Below, one piece after another: positions 56,379 to 64,000 of a DNA stretch of 64,000 bases. Every line of letters starts with the position of its first letter. Positions within the stretch are counted from its first letter, which is position 1. The stretch comes from Paenibacillus sp. JCM 10914 (GTDB lineage Bacteria > Bacillota > Bacilli > Paenibacillales > Paenibacillaceae). The stretch covers positions 186,001 through 250,000 of the forward strand of contig NZ_BAZR01000003.1 of NCBI RefSeq assembly GCF_001315105.1. The letters run 5' to 3'. The translations under genes were made by a program, and so were the position numbers. Under the pieces are notes generated by a model that was given only the letters and a program-made list of their open reading frames with translations, had not been told where the DNA came from and did not search any database.

Positions 56379-57204
56379 CTATTTCATGTGTTCTGCTATC
56401 TTGAGCATTTCATCGATCGTCAGTACGCCACTGATCATGACTACCAATTGATCATTGTTGTGGAGCAAAGTGATGGCTTGTTCTCGTATATAGACGGTTT
56501 TCCCGTCATTAAGCTTGATTGTGTCAACGACTCGCCCCCCTACGCCGAGCTGCTTGCCACCTTTAAGACTAACCATGCTGATGGTAAAGTATCTATCTTC
56601 ATTATTTCTATAATGGAGCAACATCTGATCAAACCGAGGATTATCTTCCTATTAGTAGAGCATTTGCTTCATGAAATGTAAATATATCCGGAATATATTC
56701 GAATACAGGAATTTGAAAAAGGGCACGTTTACGTGATTCTGGTAACGCTTCATCCTTTTCGATAAACTCACTGGTTTTAACATCAATGACCTCTGCTGGC
56801 AGTACGTCTTCTGCCGGAACAGGTATTGTAGGTCCAGGGGGAGGATTAGTAAGTGCGGTGCCTGTTATAGGCGTCTCTCTACCGAAAATCTGTCCAACAA
56901 CGCCATTTCCCCAATCCTTGATCTCTTGATAGATCGGCGTTACGGCCTGGGTTGCGGTCAAGGGGGGGAACAGGACAGCTCCGAGAGCCACGGAAGCCGC
57001 GATCACGCAGGCCATCTGGAAGTGATATTTGCGTTGCTTGCGTTTCCTTCTCTGATCGAGCTGCTGTTTCAATTGCTGCCAGGATTGTTGCTTTGGTTCG
57101 ATAGAGGAGCAAGAGGCCAAATGATTGATGGCTTTATTGAGGTCTGTTTCAGATGCCTGATCATTAGGCTCGGTCTTATCATGATTGTATCCTTGGCTGC
57201 TCAA
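56379..57204 (-). CDS. Anti-sigma-like membrane protein with DUF4367 domain, paralogue 2, frameshifted
   Basis: About 274 residues once repaired. The TTG 57204 start sits at the place where the sister genes have ATG, behind GGGGTGA. Cytoplasmic KQQSWQQLKQQLDQRRKRKQ, helix QMACVIAASVALGAVLFPP, then TPIYQEIKDWGNGVVGQIFG, a linker, and a DUF4367-like domain. The frame breaks at about 56638 within ALLI-EDNPRF; removing one G restores alignment to both sisters with no gap. The second half, QMLLHYRNNEDRYFTISMV to EMLKIAEHMK, is well preserved, so the shift may be recent or an error. Confidence 0.8.
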
Positions 57205-57220
57205 CCACTCACCCCAGACT

Positions 57221-58087
57221 CTATTTCATGTTTTCTGCGATTTTAATCAATTCATCAGTTGTTGTCACTCCATTGATCGTGACGACCAATTGATCATTAT
57301 TGTGGAGCAAAGTGACGCCATGTTCTCGAATATAGACAGCCTTTCCGTTATCCAGCTTGATCGTATCCACGATTTTGCCACCAACACCAAGCTGTTTGTC
57401 GCCCTCAAGGCTTAGCATATTAATGTGTAGAAATTGATCTTTATTGTTCTTGTACTGGAGATTCAATTCATCGAATTGAGAGTTGTCCCCTATTAACAAG
57501 GCATTCGCTTCATAGAATTTAAACTCATCCGGAATATATTCAAATACAGGAATCTGGAATTGCGCACGTTTGCGCGATTCCGGCAATGCTTCGTCTGTTT
57601 CAATAAATTCAGTGGTATCCACATCAACAACTTCCGCAGGGGGAACATCATGATCCGGTGCCGCTTCTTGATCAGCAGGAGAGGTCACAGGTCCGGCTTC
57701 GTAATCTGGAGGCGGAGGTGTTAGAGCGATGCCTGTCTCCGGCGTTCTTCTGCCGAATACCTGGCCAACGATACCGTTCCCCCAATCCCTGATCTCATGA
57801 TAGACCGGCGTAACAGCCTGGGTCATGGTCGTCGGAGCAAAGAGTACTGCGCCGAGGGCCATGGAAGCAGCGATGATGCCCGCGATCTGTATATAATGCC
57901 TGCGCCGTCTGCGCTTCTTCATCCCATCGATCTGCTGCTTCATCTTCTGCCAGGATTGCCGCTTCGATTCTTCGTTCATGGGGTATGAGGAACGTGAAGC
58001 TGCATGCTCAAAAGCTTCGTCAAATGCATCATCAAACGCTTCGCTGTAAGACGCTTTCCGATCGTCATCGTATCTTCCGTTGCTCAT
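57221..58087 (-). CDS. Anti-sigma-like membrane protein with DUF4367 domain, paralogue 1
   Basis: A 288-residue single-pass protein and the copy closest to the sigma factor gene, whose 3' end it overlaps by 23 bases. N-terminal cytoplasmic part: AFDDAFDEAFEHAASRSSYP and RQSWQKMKQQIDGMKKRRRR. Helix: IQIAGIIAASMALGAVLFAP. Extracellular: TPVYHEIRDWGNGIVGQVFG, a Pro/Glu/Asp linker longer than in the sisters (DYEAGPVTSPADQEAAPDHD) and a DUF4367-like domain ending LLHNNDQLVVTINGVTTTDE. ATG 58087 follows GTGGGGTG. Translational coupling to the sigma factor makes it the likely cognate anti-sigma factor. Confidence 0.87.
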   Translation of the reverse strand: MSNGRYDDDRKASYSEAFDDAFDEAFEHAASRSSYPMNEESKRQSWQKMKQQIDGMKKRRRRRHYIQIAGIIAASMALGAVLFAPTTMTQAVTPVYHEIRDWGNGIVGQVFGRRTPETGIALTPPPPDYEAGPVTSPADQEAAPDHDVPPAEVVDVDTTEFIETDEALPESRKRAQFQIPVFEYIPDEFKFYEANALLIGDNSQFDELNLQYKNNKDQFLHINMLSLEGDKQLGVGGKIVDTIKLDNGKAVYIREHGVTLLHNNDQLVVTINGVTTTDELIKIAENMK

Positions 58088-58655
58088 CCAATTCACCCCA
58101 CTCTCTGTACATCATTTTCTTCACGGACTCTCTGGCGCGGTATAGGCGCTGCTTCACTATATCTTCACGCGTATCCAGCAAGTCAGCAATCTCTTTATAG
58201 CTCAAGCCATGCTTCCATCGACATTCGATCAACAGACGATATTCTGGTTTCAGCTTCTCAAGGTATAGTTCAATCGACTGCTCCAGCAGATTGGATTCAA
58301 CCTGATTCTCTACATTCAGTGATGAGACCGCTACATCGTCTTCATGAATAAAAACACTGTCAACATCGACTTGGTTACGGTATTTTTTATTTTTTCTTAG
58401 ATAATTCATGGTACAGTTCTTGGCAACGACCCGGAGCCATCCCCGCATCTTGCTCTCCAGATCGAAATCGGGCTTGCTCGTAATGACTTTAATGAAAGAT
58501 TCCTGAATAATGTCCTCAACAGCAGCATGATCCCGTACGATATATAATATCTGACCGTATACAAGATCATAGAATTCATAATAAATCTCTTCTTGGATTG
58601 CATCGCTCAAATCAGCGAAATCTGCCGCAAGGAGGAGTTGTAGTCGATTGGACAC
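58065..58655 (-). CDS. ECF-like RNA polymerase sigma factor
   Basis: A 196-residue sigma-70 family factor with only regions 2 and 4. Region 2 (about 12-90): VEDIIQESFIKVITSKPDFD, MRGWLRVVAKNCTMNYLRKN. Region 4 (about 130-185): LEKLKPEYRLLIECRWKHGL, SYKEIADLLDTREDIVKQRL and YRARESVKKMM. GTG 58655 follows GAGGGG; the ATG 9 codons upstream has no site. It heads the array of DUF4367 paralogues and probably directs an envelope-stress regulon, held inactive at the membrane by one or more of them. Its promoter preference is unknown. Confidence 0.9.
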   Translation of the reverse strand: MSNRLQLLLAADFADLSDAIQEEIYYEFYDLVYGQILYIVRDHAAVEDIIQESFIKVITSKPDFDLESKMRGWLRVVAKNCTMNYLRKNKKYRNQVDVDSVFIHEDDVAVSSLNVENQVESNLLEQSIELYLEKLKPEYRLLIECRWKHGLSYKEIADLLDTREDIVKQRLYRARESVKKMMYREWGELDEQRKIR

Positions 58656-58850
58656 GGATAATCCCCTCTCTGGTGTAACCATCCTATACCTTCCATTTTA
58701 CAATATCTTAACTTAAAAAGCCCTATAAATTCGAGTAACAAGCAATGGAGGTCAATGCTACCATCCTATGCCCTGACATCGGATGTTATTAATAAGCAGG
58801 GCAGGAAGAGAGGGGTTGGCGGCAGGAAGAGATGTACGATGAAGAACGAA

Positions 58851-58895
58851 CAAGCGCGTGATTGGTATGAAATTTTCATACCTCTACACGCGCTT
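58851..58895. terminator. Long inverted repeat between sigma-factor and aminopeptidase genes
   Basis: AAGCGCGTG/CACGCGCTT flank an inner stem GGTATGAAA/TTTCATACC. It lies 40 bases beyond the end of the M29 gene on the minus strand. T runs are weak, so its role as terminator is provisional. Nothing else was seen in 58656-58935. Confidence 0.5.
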
Positions 58896-58935
58896 AGTGT
58901 GTACATTCGTCAGTCATGGGATTGCAATGAAGTGT

Positions 58936-60165
58936 CTATGCCCAGTTCCCATCAATAAAGACAGGCTCTTCCTTGCCATCATGGGTAATACCGATGATGT
59001 TCAGCTCCTTGGAACCCATCATAAAATCGACGTGAGTAATGCTTGAGTTCATGCCGCGGGCTTGAAGCTCTTCGGGTTTCATAGTTTTGCCGCCTTCAAG
59101 GTTGAAGGCATAGGCGCTACCGATGGCTAGATGGCATGAAGCATTCTCATCAAACAGCGTGTTGTAGTACAGGATTCCACTCTCTGAAATCGGCGAACGG
59201 AAGGGCACGAGCGCGACTTCTCCAAGATAATGCGAACCCTCATCCATGGAGATTAGTCGAGACAAGGTATCCTCACCTTGTTCGGCTGAGAATTTCACAA
59301 TCCGTCCGTTCTCAAAGGTCAGCGAGAAGTTATCGATGATGTTGCCGCCGTAGCTCAGCGGCTTGGTGCTGCGTACAGTACCGTTCACTCCGGTCTTTAA
59401 CGGGGCAGTAAACACTTCCTCGGTCGGAATGTTGGCAACGAACCGCTCACCTTTTTCATTATAGCTGCCGGCTTGGGCCCAAATATGACCTTCAGGCAGT
59501 TCAATCGTCAGATCGGTACCTGTTGAAGTGAAGCGAAGTTTATGGTACTTCTTGTGATTCAGTTCATCGGATTTGCGCTGCAATGTATCGATATGATCCT
59601 CCCAAGCACCGATCGGATCTTCCAAATCGGCCCGAACGGCATGGAAGATGGCATCCCACATCTTGGCGACCTGCTGCTCTTTCGGCACATCAGGGAATAC
59701 CTTGGCCGCCCAGTCCGGAGAAGCAAAGGCGATACCGTTCCAGCTCATCTTGTCAGCTTGTTGATATTGACGATATCTGGACATAGCTGCGCCGTATGTA
59801 CGCTGATAGGTAGAGATGCGTTCTGGATCCACGCCCTTCATCAGATCCGGATTAGACGATAGAATGGTAATAAAGGCGGCGCCTTGCTCGGCCAATTCGG
59901 TGACTTCGTTCGCAAAGTAGGTTGGCGGTTCTGTGAACGATTCTTCCGGGGCGAGATCGTACCGGATTCGAGTAACCACTTCATCGCTATAATTAACCTT
60001 AACGAGCTTAGCGCCTGCTTGATAAGCGTGCTTAACGATAAGACGCACAAGCGAAGCAGCCTCGATCATGGCATTGACGACTAACGTCTGTCCTGGTTGG
60101 ACATTGGCGCCGACTTTGACGGCAAGCTCAGCGTAGCGTTCCATTTTCTGTTCAAAGCTTAGCAT
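58936..60165 (-). CDS. Aminopeptidase, M29 family (AmpS/PepS type), copy 1
   Basis: A 409-residue cytoplasmic metallo-aminopeptidase that trims N-terminal residues from peptides with two cobalt or zinc ions. M29 landmarks are present: LVNYSDE-like KVNYSDEVVTRIRYDLAPEE, the metal ligand Glu in ELPEGHIWAQAG and NIPTEEVFTAPLKTGVNG, EGSHYLGEVALVPF, then YNTLFDENASCHLAIGSAY and ITHVDFMMGSKELNIIG. GGAGGATC precedes the ATG. A close paralogue is encoded just upstream on the same strand, separated by a terminator. Confidence 0.93.
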   Translation of the reverse strand: MLSFEQKMERYAELAVKVGANVQPGQTLVVNAMIEAASLVRLIVKHAYQAGAKLVKVNYSDEVVTRIRYDLAPEESFTEPPTYFANEVTELAEQGAAFITILSSNPDLMKGVDPERISTYQRTYGAAMSRYRQYQQADKMSWNGIAFASPDWAAKVFPDVPKEQQVAKMWDAIFHAVRADLEDPIGAWEDHIDTLQRKSDELNHKKYHKLRFTSTGTDLTIELPEGHIWAQAGSYNEKGERFVANIPTEEVFTAPLKTGVNGTVRSTKPLSYGGNIIDNFSLTFENGRIVKFSAEQGEDTLSRLISMDEGSHYLGEVALVPFRSPISESGILYYNTLFDENASCHLAIGSAYAFNLEGGKTMKPEELQARGMNSSITHVDFMMGSKELNIIGITHDGKEEPVFIDGNWA

Positions 60166-60281
60166 GTATGATCCTCCAATTCATATATTCACTCTTTCTT
60201 TGCTCGTTACCGAAATGCTACCTTTGATTATCGCATAATTTTCTCGTTTGTAAATCAACCTCAGGTCAATTATTGAGAGTG

Positions 60282-60320
60282 AAAAAGCCCTCAAATCCAC
60301 GGTTCTGGATCTGAGAGCTG
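60282..60320 (-). terminator. Terminator of aminopeptidase copy 2
   Basis: On the minus strand AGCTCTCAGATCCA pairs with TGGATTTGAGGGCT around GAACCG and is followed by TTTTT. Confidence 0.88.
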
Positions 60321-60333
60321 TTGTGGTTGATCT

Positions 60334-61566
60334 TTAGAATGCCCAGTTTCCTTTGAGGAATACAGGCTCCTGCTTGCCGTCGGCCGTGATGCCGTAGATA
60401 TCCATCTCACCGGAACCGATCATGAAGTCGACATGGGTCACGCTCGTATTGAGGCCGCTTTCTATCAGCTGCTCCTGATTCATCTCTTTGCCGCCTTCCA
60501 AGCAGAAGGCATACGCACTGCCAAGTGCAAAATGGTTAGAAGCATTCTCATCGAATAACGTATTGTAGTACAGGATATTCGACTCAGAGATTGGAGATTG
60601 ATGTGGGACAAGAGCAACTTCGCCAAGATAGCGAGCACCTTCGTCCATATTGAGCAGACGCTCCAGCGATTGATAACCGGTCTCCGCCGTGAAGCTGACC
60701 ACTTTACCATTCTCGAAGGTGAGGGAGAAGTTGTCAATGATGTTGCCGGCATAGCTCAGCGGCTTGGTGCTGGCAACGGTACCGTTAACACCGGTTTTGA
60801 GTGGTGCCGTGAAGACCTCTTCGGTTGGCATATTGGCAACAAAGGAATGTCCACGCTCGTTTATGCTGTCGCCTTGTGCCCAGATGTGACCTTTCGGCAA
60901 TTCGATCGTCAGATCCGTGCCTGGGGCAATGTAATGAAGTTTCTTGTACTTCTTGGCGTTCAGAACAGCGGATTTGGCATCGAGTACTTCAAGGTGCTGG
61001 TTCCAGCCGGCCACCGGATCTTCCTGGTCGACACGAACCGTGTGGAAAATCGCGTCCCATAGCTTGCTGACCTGCTCATCTACTGGTGCATCTGGGAAGA
61101 CCTTGGCCGCCCAAGCCGGAGATGGAACGGCAATTAGGCACCAGCTGAACTTGTCGGACTGCTGATAAGCACGATATTGTTTAAGTGCCTCCCCGCGGGT
61201 CTTATAGAAATTACCGATTCGCTCGGAATCAATCCCGCTCAGGAGATCTGGATTCTCGGCGAGGATATGTAGGACTGCGGCGCCGTTCTCAACAAACTCG
61301 GTAACTTCTCCGGCATACCACTTCGGAGCTTCTGTAAAGACGTCATCAGAAGCCTTCTCGAATTGAAGTCTTGTAATGGTCTCGTCGTTCCAAAAAATCT
61401 TCACAAGGCGGGCACCTGCCTCATAAGCCTTGGCAGCAATCAGACGAGTGAATGCGGCTGCTTCTACAGGGGCATGAACCAGCAGGGTTTGTCCTTCTTG
61501 TATGTTGACACCAACTCTTACTGCCAGTTCGGCATATTTGTCCAGTGATGTATTGAAATCAGACAT
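60334..61566 (-). CDS. Aminopeptidase, M29 family (AmpS/PepS type), copy 2
   Basis: A 410-residue M29 aminopeptidase, colinear with copy 1 over its whole length; roughly two thirds of residues look identical by eye. It keeps ELPKGHIWAQGDSINERG, MPTEEVFTAPLKTGVNGTVA, EGARYLGEVALVPHQSP, then YNTLFDENASNHFALGSAY and VTHVDFMIGSGEMDIYG. TTGGAGG precedes the ATG. The pair looks like a tandem duplication followed by divergence. The two are separated by a terminator and so may be expressed independently. Confidence 0.93.
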   Translation of the reverse strand: MSDFNTSLDKYAELAVRVGVNIQEGQTLLVHAPVEAAAFTRLIAAKAYEAGARLVKIFWNDETITRLQFEKASDDVFTEAPKWYAGEVTEFVENGAAVLHILAENPDLLSGIDSERIGNFYKTRGEALKQYRAYQQSDKFSWCLIAVPSPAWAAKVFPDAPVDEQVSKLWDAIFHTVRVDQEDPVAGWNQHLEVLDAKSAVLNAKKYKKLHYIAPGTDLTIELPKGHIWAQGDSINERGHSFVANMPTEEVFTAPLKTGVNGTVASTKPLSYAGNIIDNFSLTFENGKVVSFTAETGYQSLERLLNMDEGARYLGEVALVPHQSPISESNILYYNTLFDENASNHFALGSAYAFCLEGGKEMNQEQLIESGLNTSVTHVDFMIGSGEMDIYGITADGKQEPVFLKGNWAF

Positions 61567-61695
61567 TTGGTAACCTCCAATGCTATTATCGTTCCACCAT
61601 ATTATACTAGATCACATCACATATGAAAAACAATAATCAGTTAAACGCAAAAGTGATATACTATAGGTGCATAACGTGAGAAGGAGTGTGAGAAT

Positions 61696-61967
61696 GTGTC
61701 GGAAATCCGGATTGAGCGTGCGGATATGAAGCGAGATGATGATCAATTCGTAGGCTATACCGTATTTACTATAGATGGTCATTCATCCCCGTATGAGATT
61801 ACCTTTCTTAGCAAGAACGGGCGAGATTGGGATTATAGTCTGAGCTTTGCTGGCGAGCTGGGCAAGAAGAGCAATTTCTGCAGATCGACGAGCGAATGGA
61901 GTCGGATAATGAATTGTTTGATGACCTGTTGGATGCTGCGATAGATGCCAGCGAGTTCAGTACATAG
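61696..61967 (+). CDS. Small hypothetical protein, frameshifted
   Basis: About 90 residues once repaired. GTG 61696 follows AAGGAG. The open frame reads MSEIRIERADMKRDDDQFVG, YTVFTIDGHSSPYEITFLSK and WDYSLSFAGELGK, then runs into a cysteine-rich nonsense tail ending at 61944. One missing G at about 61868 gives an acidic helix instead, EEQFLQIDERMESDNELFDD, then LLDAAIDASEFST and a stop at 61967. I do not recognise a family. It has no signal or membrane segment. Confidence 0.65.
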
Positions 61968-61990
61968 CGAACGATCCATACACATATAAC

Positions 61991-62030
61991 AAACCGTACC
62001 CTTTTAGGACATGAGGGTACGGTTTGTTTC
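61991..62030. terminator. Terminator between converging small gene and potassium transporter gene
   Basis: AAACCGTACCCT pairs with AGGGTACGGTTT around TTTAGGACATG and is followed by GTTTCT. The left flank is weaker, so action on the minus strand is less certain. Confidence 0.85.
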
Positions 62031-62058
62031 TACGTTTGAGTGTTATAGCCGCCTGCGA

Positions 62059-63411
62059 TTAACCAATCGTAATTCTGCCTTCAGGATGACGATAGAGCTC
62101 TTTATAACTCTTGCGGCTAAGTGCATAGGCAAGCGTCAAGGGGCCGAGCCGACCGAGAAACATCATGATGGAAATCGTGATTTTGCCGATCTCGGTAAGA
62201 TCATTGGTCAATCCCATGGACAGCCCGGCAGTACCGAAGGCGGATACGGCTTCGAACAGAATGGCCAGGAATTCGCCGGATTCGGTGATGGACAGGAACA
62301 TGGAGGCACCGACTAACAACAGCAGCGATAGAATCGTCAATGTGATGGAACGATACACCAAGGATTGCGATATCCGGTTGCGAAACAGCACCACGTCCTT
62401 TTTGCCCTGAACCATCGTAACCACAGCGCCAATGAGTACCGCAAAGGTGGTTACTTTGATTCCGCCGCCAGTGGAGCCAGGTGCCGCACCGATGAACATC
62501 AGCAGAATCATGAAGAATTGGGACGATTGCTCCAAACCCTCAATGTTGATCGTGCTGACACCGCCTGATCTTGGTGTAATCGACTGGAAGATGGATGCCA
62601 TAATCTTCACAGGATAAGACAGCGGACCGAGCGTTCGCGGATTACTGTGCTCCAGCACCAGTATCATCAAGGCTCCGATGACGATTAGTAACGAGCTGAC
62701 GGTCAAGACCACTTTGGAATGCAGTGATAACTTCTTGGACTTGGGATATTCCAGCAGATCAAAAATGACAATGAAGCCGATGCCGCCAAGAAATATAAGG
62801 GCCATCAATACGATGTTGACAAACGGATCTGCTACGTAGGTAGCAAAGCCAGAGAAAGGGCCATGTATACGGCCGAACAGATCAAAGCCGGCATTATTGA
62901 ATATGGAGATGCTCTGAAATATACCTAGATAAGCTGCCTCGGACAGTGGCATAATCGCAGAGAATCTGAACGTCAGGAGTAAGGCGCCTGTTCCTTCAAT
63001 AACGAGGGTATATACGAGAACCTTGCGAATCAAATCGACAATGCCTTGAATTTGATACTGGCCCATCGCTTCCTGCAGAATGATCCGCTCTTTGAGGGAG
63101 ATTCTGCGATTGAACATCAGAGCGATCCAGGTTGCGGAGGTCATAAACCCGAGTCCGCCCAATTGAACCAGCATGAGCATGACAATTTGTCCAAATGCCG
63201 ACCAGTGGGTACCGGTATCGACAACCGTCAAGCCGGTGACGCTGATCGCCGAGACTGCCGTGAACAGGGCGTCGATAAGCGGTGTGGAGCTGCCATCAGC
63301 CGTAGCAATCGGCAGCTTCAGCAGGATGGTACCAATTAGAGTAATGCCAGCAAATCCGAGCGCCAGAAATTTGGGAGGCGTCATTTTGCTGCGCGGTTCT
63401 TTTTTCTTCAT
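62059..63411 (-). CDS. KtrB/TrkH-family potassium transporter subunit
   Basis: A 450-residue membrane protein with four pore repeats. The selectivity-filter segments are TAVSAISVTGLTV, SISIFNNAGFD, SITPRSGGVSTI and EAVSAFGTAGLSMG, each with the conserved glycine. The third-repeat gating loop GAAPGSTGGGIK is intact. Family members import K+ together with Na+ and need a cytoplasmic KtrA/KtrC ring, which is not encoded here, so this is an unlinked KtrB/KtrD-type subunit. AAAGGA precedes the ATG. In Bacillus, ktr genes are often c-di-AMP regulated; no riboswitch is apparent in the 80-base upstream gap. Confidence 0.93.
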   Translation of the reverse strand: MKKKEPRSKMTPPKFLALGFAGITLIGTILLKLPIATADGSSTPLIDALFTAVSAISVTGLTVVDTGTHWSAFGQIVMLMLVQLGGLGFMTSATWIALMFNRRISLKERIILQEAMGQYQIQGIVDLIRKVLVYTLVIEGTGALLLTFRFSAIMPLSEAAYLGIFQSISIFNNAGFDLFGRIHGPFSGFATYVADPFVNIVLMALIFLGGIGFIVIFDLLEYPKSKKLSLHSKVVLTVSSLLIVIGALMILVLEHSNPRTLGPLSYPVKIMASIFQSITPRSGGVSTINIEGLEQSSQFFMILLMFIGAAPGSTGGGIKVTTFAVLIGAVVTMVQGKKDVVLFRNRISQSLVYRSITLTILSLLLLVGASMFLSITESGEFLAILFEAVSAFGTAGLSMGLTNDLTEIGKITISIMMFLGRLGPLTLAYALSRKSYKELYRHPEGRITIG

Positions 63412-63491
63412 TTGTTGTTTTCCTTTATGAACATGGTTAATTTTCTTCGATTCTCTCTAATATAACACGAAAGGTGAATGATTAAATCATC

Positions 63492-64000
63492 ATGAATGCT
63501 GAGCGCGCACCTATACCTGTAGCTATTCCCTTATTTATCGGCATTATCGCAATTTCATTCTCCTCCATCTTCGTTAAATGGTCCGCGAGCCCGGTATCGA
63601 TTCAGGCCATGTACCGGCTTGTTATCACGTTCTTGTTCATGTTGCCATTCATTGTAAGGTATCGGCCTGTAATCAAGACTATTCGTCGCCATGAAGTATG
63701 GCTATTAATCTTGTCAGGAACGATGCTTGCCCTGCATTTCTTGCTCTGGATGGGATCGCTTCAGTGGACCAGCGTGGCCAGTTCGACCATTATCCTGGCT
63801 CTGCAGCCGGTGTTCGTAATGATGGGCGCTTACTTCTGGTTTAAGGAAAGAACGACACTCGCCGCAATGGGAGGGATGGCAATTGCTTTTATAGGTGTAT
63901 TTCTGCTGATCGGAAGTACCGGGCTGGACGGAGCTGAAGGCCATATGACCGGAGACCTCATGTCATTGCTCGGCACGGTAGCCGTGGCTGCCCATATGCT
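63492..64000 (+). CDS. EamA/DMT-family transporter, 5' part only
   Basis: The reading frame from ATG 63492 is open to the end of the window (169 codons). It starts MNAERAPIPVAIPLFIGIIA and shows five hydrophobic helices with the EamA signatures SIFVKWSASPVSIQAMYRL and ASSTIILALQPVFVMMGAYF, then WFKERTTLAAMGGMAIAFIG. DMT permeases move small metabolites, usually outward. The ribosome site (AAAGG) is weak. About half of the expected 300 residues is missing beyond the window. The substrate is unknown. Confidence 0.88.
   Translation, partial: MNAERAPIPVAIPLFIGIIAISFSSIFVKWSASPVSIQAMYRLVITFLFMLPFIVRYRPVIKTIRRHEVWLLILSGTMLALHFLLWMGSLQWTSVASSTIILALQPVFVMMGAYFWFKERTTLAAMGGMAIAFIGVFLLIGSTGLDGAEGHMTGDLMSLLGTVAVAAHM

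Noticed and set aside
58755..59046. Small plus-strand frames between the sigma factor and aminopeptidase genes
   Set aside because: They run through the long inverted repeat and into the antisense of the aminopeptidase gene, with no ribosome site.
1..64000. tRNA, rRNA, insertion sequences and replication origin
   Set aside because: I looked for tRNA cloverleaf ends, rRNA core sequence, transposase motifs with terminal repeats and DnaA-box clusters and found none that could be supported.

Overview
The window looks like a chromosomal segment of a Paenibacillus-like, endospore-forming Firmicute. The evidence is strong GGAGG-type ribosome sites with frequent GTG and TTG starts, a cwlJ-gerQ spore pair, several LplABC-type sugar importers paired with membrane-anchored AraC regulators, XerS, and a PspA-DUF350-DUF4178-DUF4247 envelope-stress cassette. 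I see no rRNA, tRNA, CRISPR array, prophage or insertion sequence.

Layout. 1-2.0 kb: the end of an amino-acid ABC ATPase, a LysM-3D cell-wall protein and a polysaccharide deacetylase. 2.2-5.8 kb: old yellow enzyme NamA, then the psp cassette behind a perfect sigma-W-type promoter. 5.9-13.7 kb: a large DUF11-repeat protein with no signal peptide, moeA-mobB, xerS, a GNAT, an aldo/keto reductase and a small lipoprotein. 13.9-17.1 kb: a sugar ABC importer. 17.8-20.5 kb: a beta-propeller lipoprotein, a DUF2500 protein and an SDR. 20.5-32.1 kb: an acidic-polysaccharide (glycosaminoglycan-like) utilisation locus, with a giant secreted heparinase-family lyase, a transmembrane AraC regulator, an Lpl importer and a GH88 unsaturated glucuronyl hydrolase. 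32.3-34 kb: CopC/CopD copper proteins. 34.1-35.5 kb: a GNAT, a 4 x 51-bp array of palindromic repeats and an endonuclease-fold/winged-helix protein. 35.8-41.7 kb: a second AraC-Lpl importer without an enzyme. 41.8-47.4 kb: a two-component system divergent from an ABC/FtsX exporter. 47.5-51.3 kb: an AraC regulator divergent from a GH78 rhamnosidase. 51.5-54.8 kb: cwlJ-gerQ, a CNNM/CorC-type membrane protein and a small secreted protein. 55.0-58.7 kb: an ECF-like sigma factor followed by a tandem array of DUF4367 anti-sigma-like paralogues, three near full length and two decayed. 58.9-64 kb: two M29 aminopeptidases, a small hypothetical, a KtrB-type potassium transporter and the start of an EamA transporter.

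Twelve otherwise well-conserved reading frames are broken by a 1-2 base shift. At least nine fit the loss of one base from a run of 2-3 identical bases, usually G or C. This pattern points to residual sequencing or assembly error more than to real gene loss, so I annotate these genes across the shift and mark each one.

The three sugar importers lack their own ATPase and probably share an MsmX-type ATPase encoded elsewhere. The observations most worth following are the sigma/anti-sigma-like paralogue array and its remnants, the 51-bp palindromic repeat array beside a PD-(D/E)XK-like protein, and the sigma-W-type promoter driving the psp cassette.
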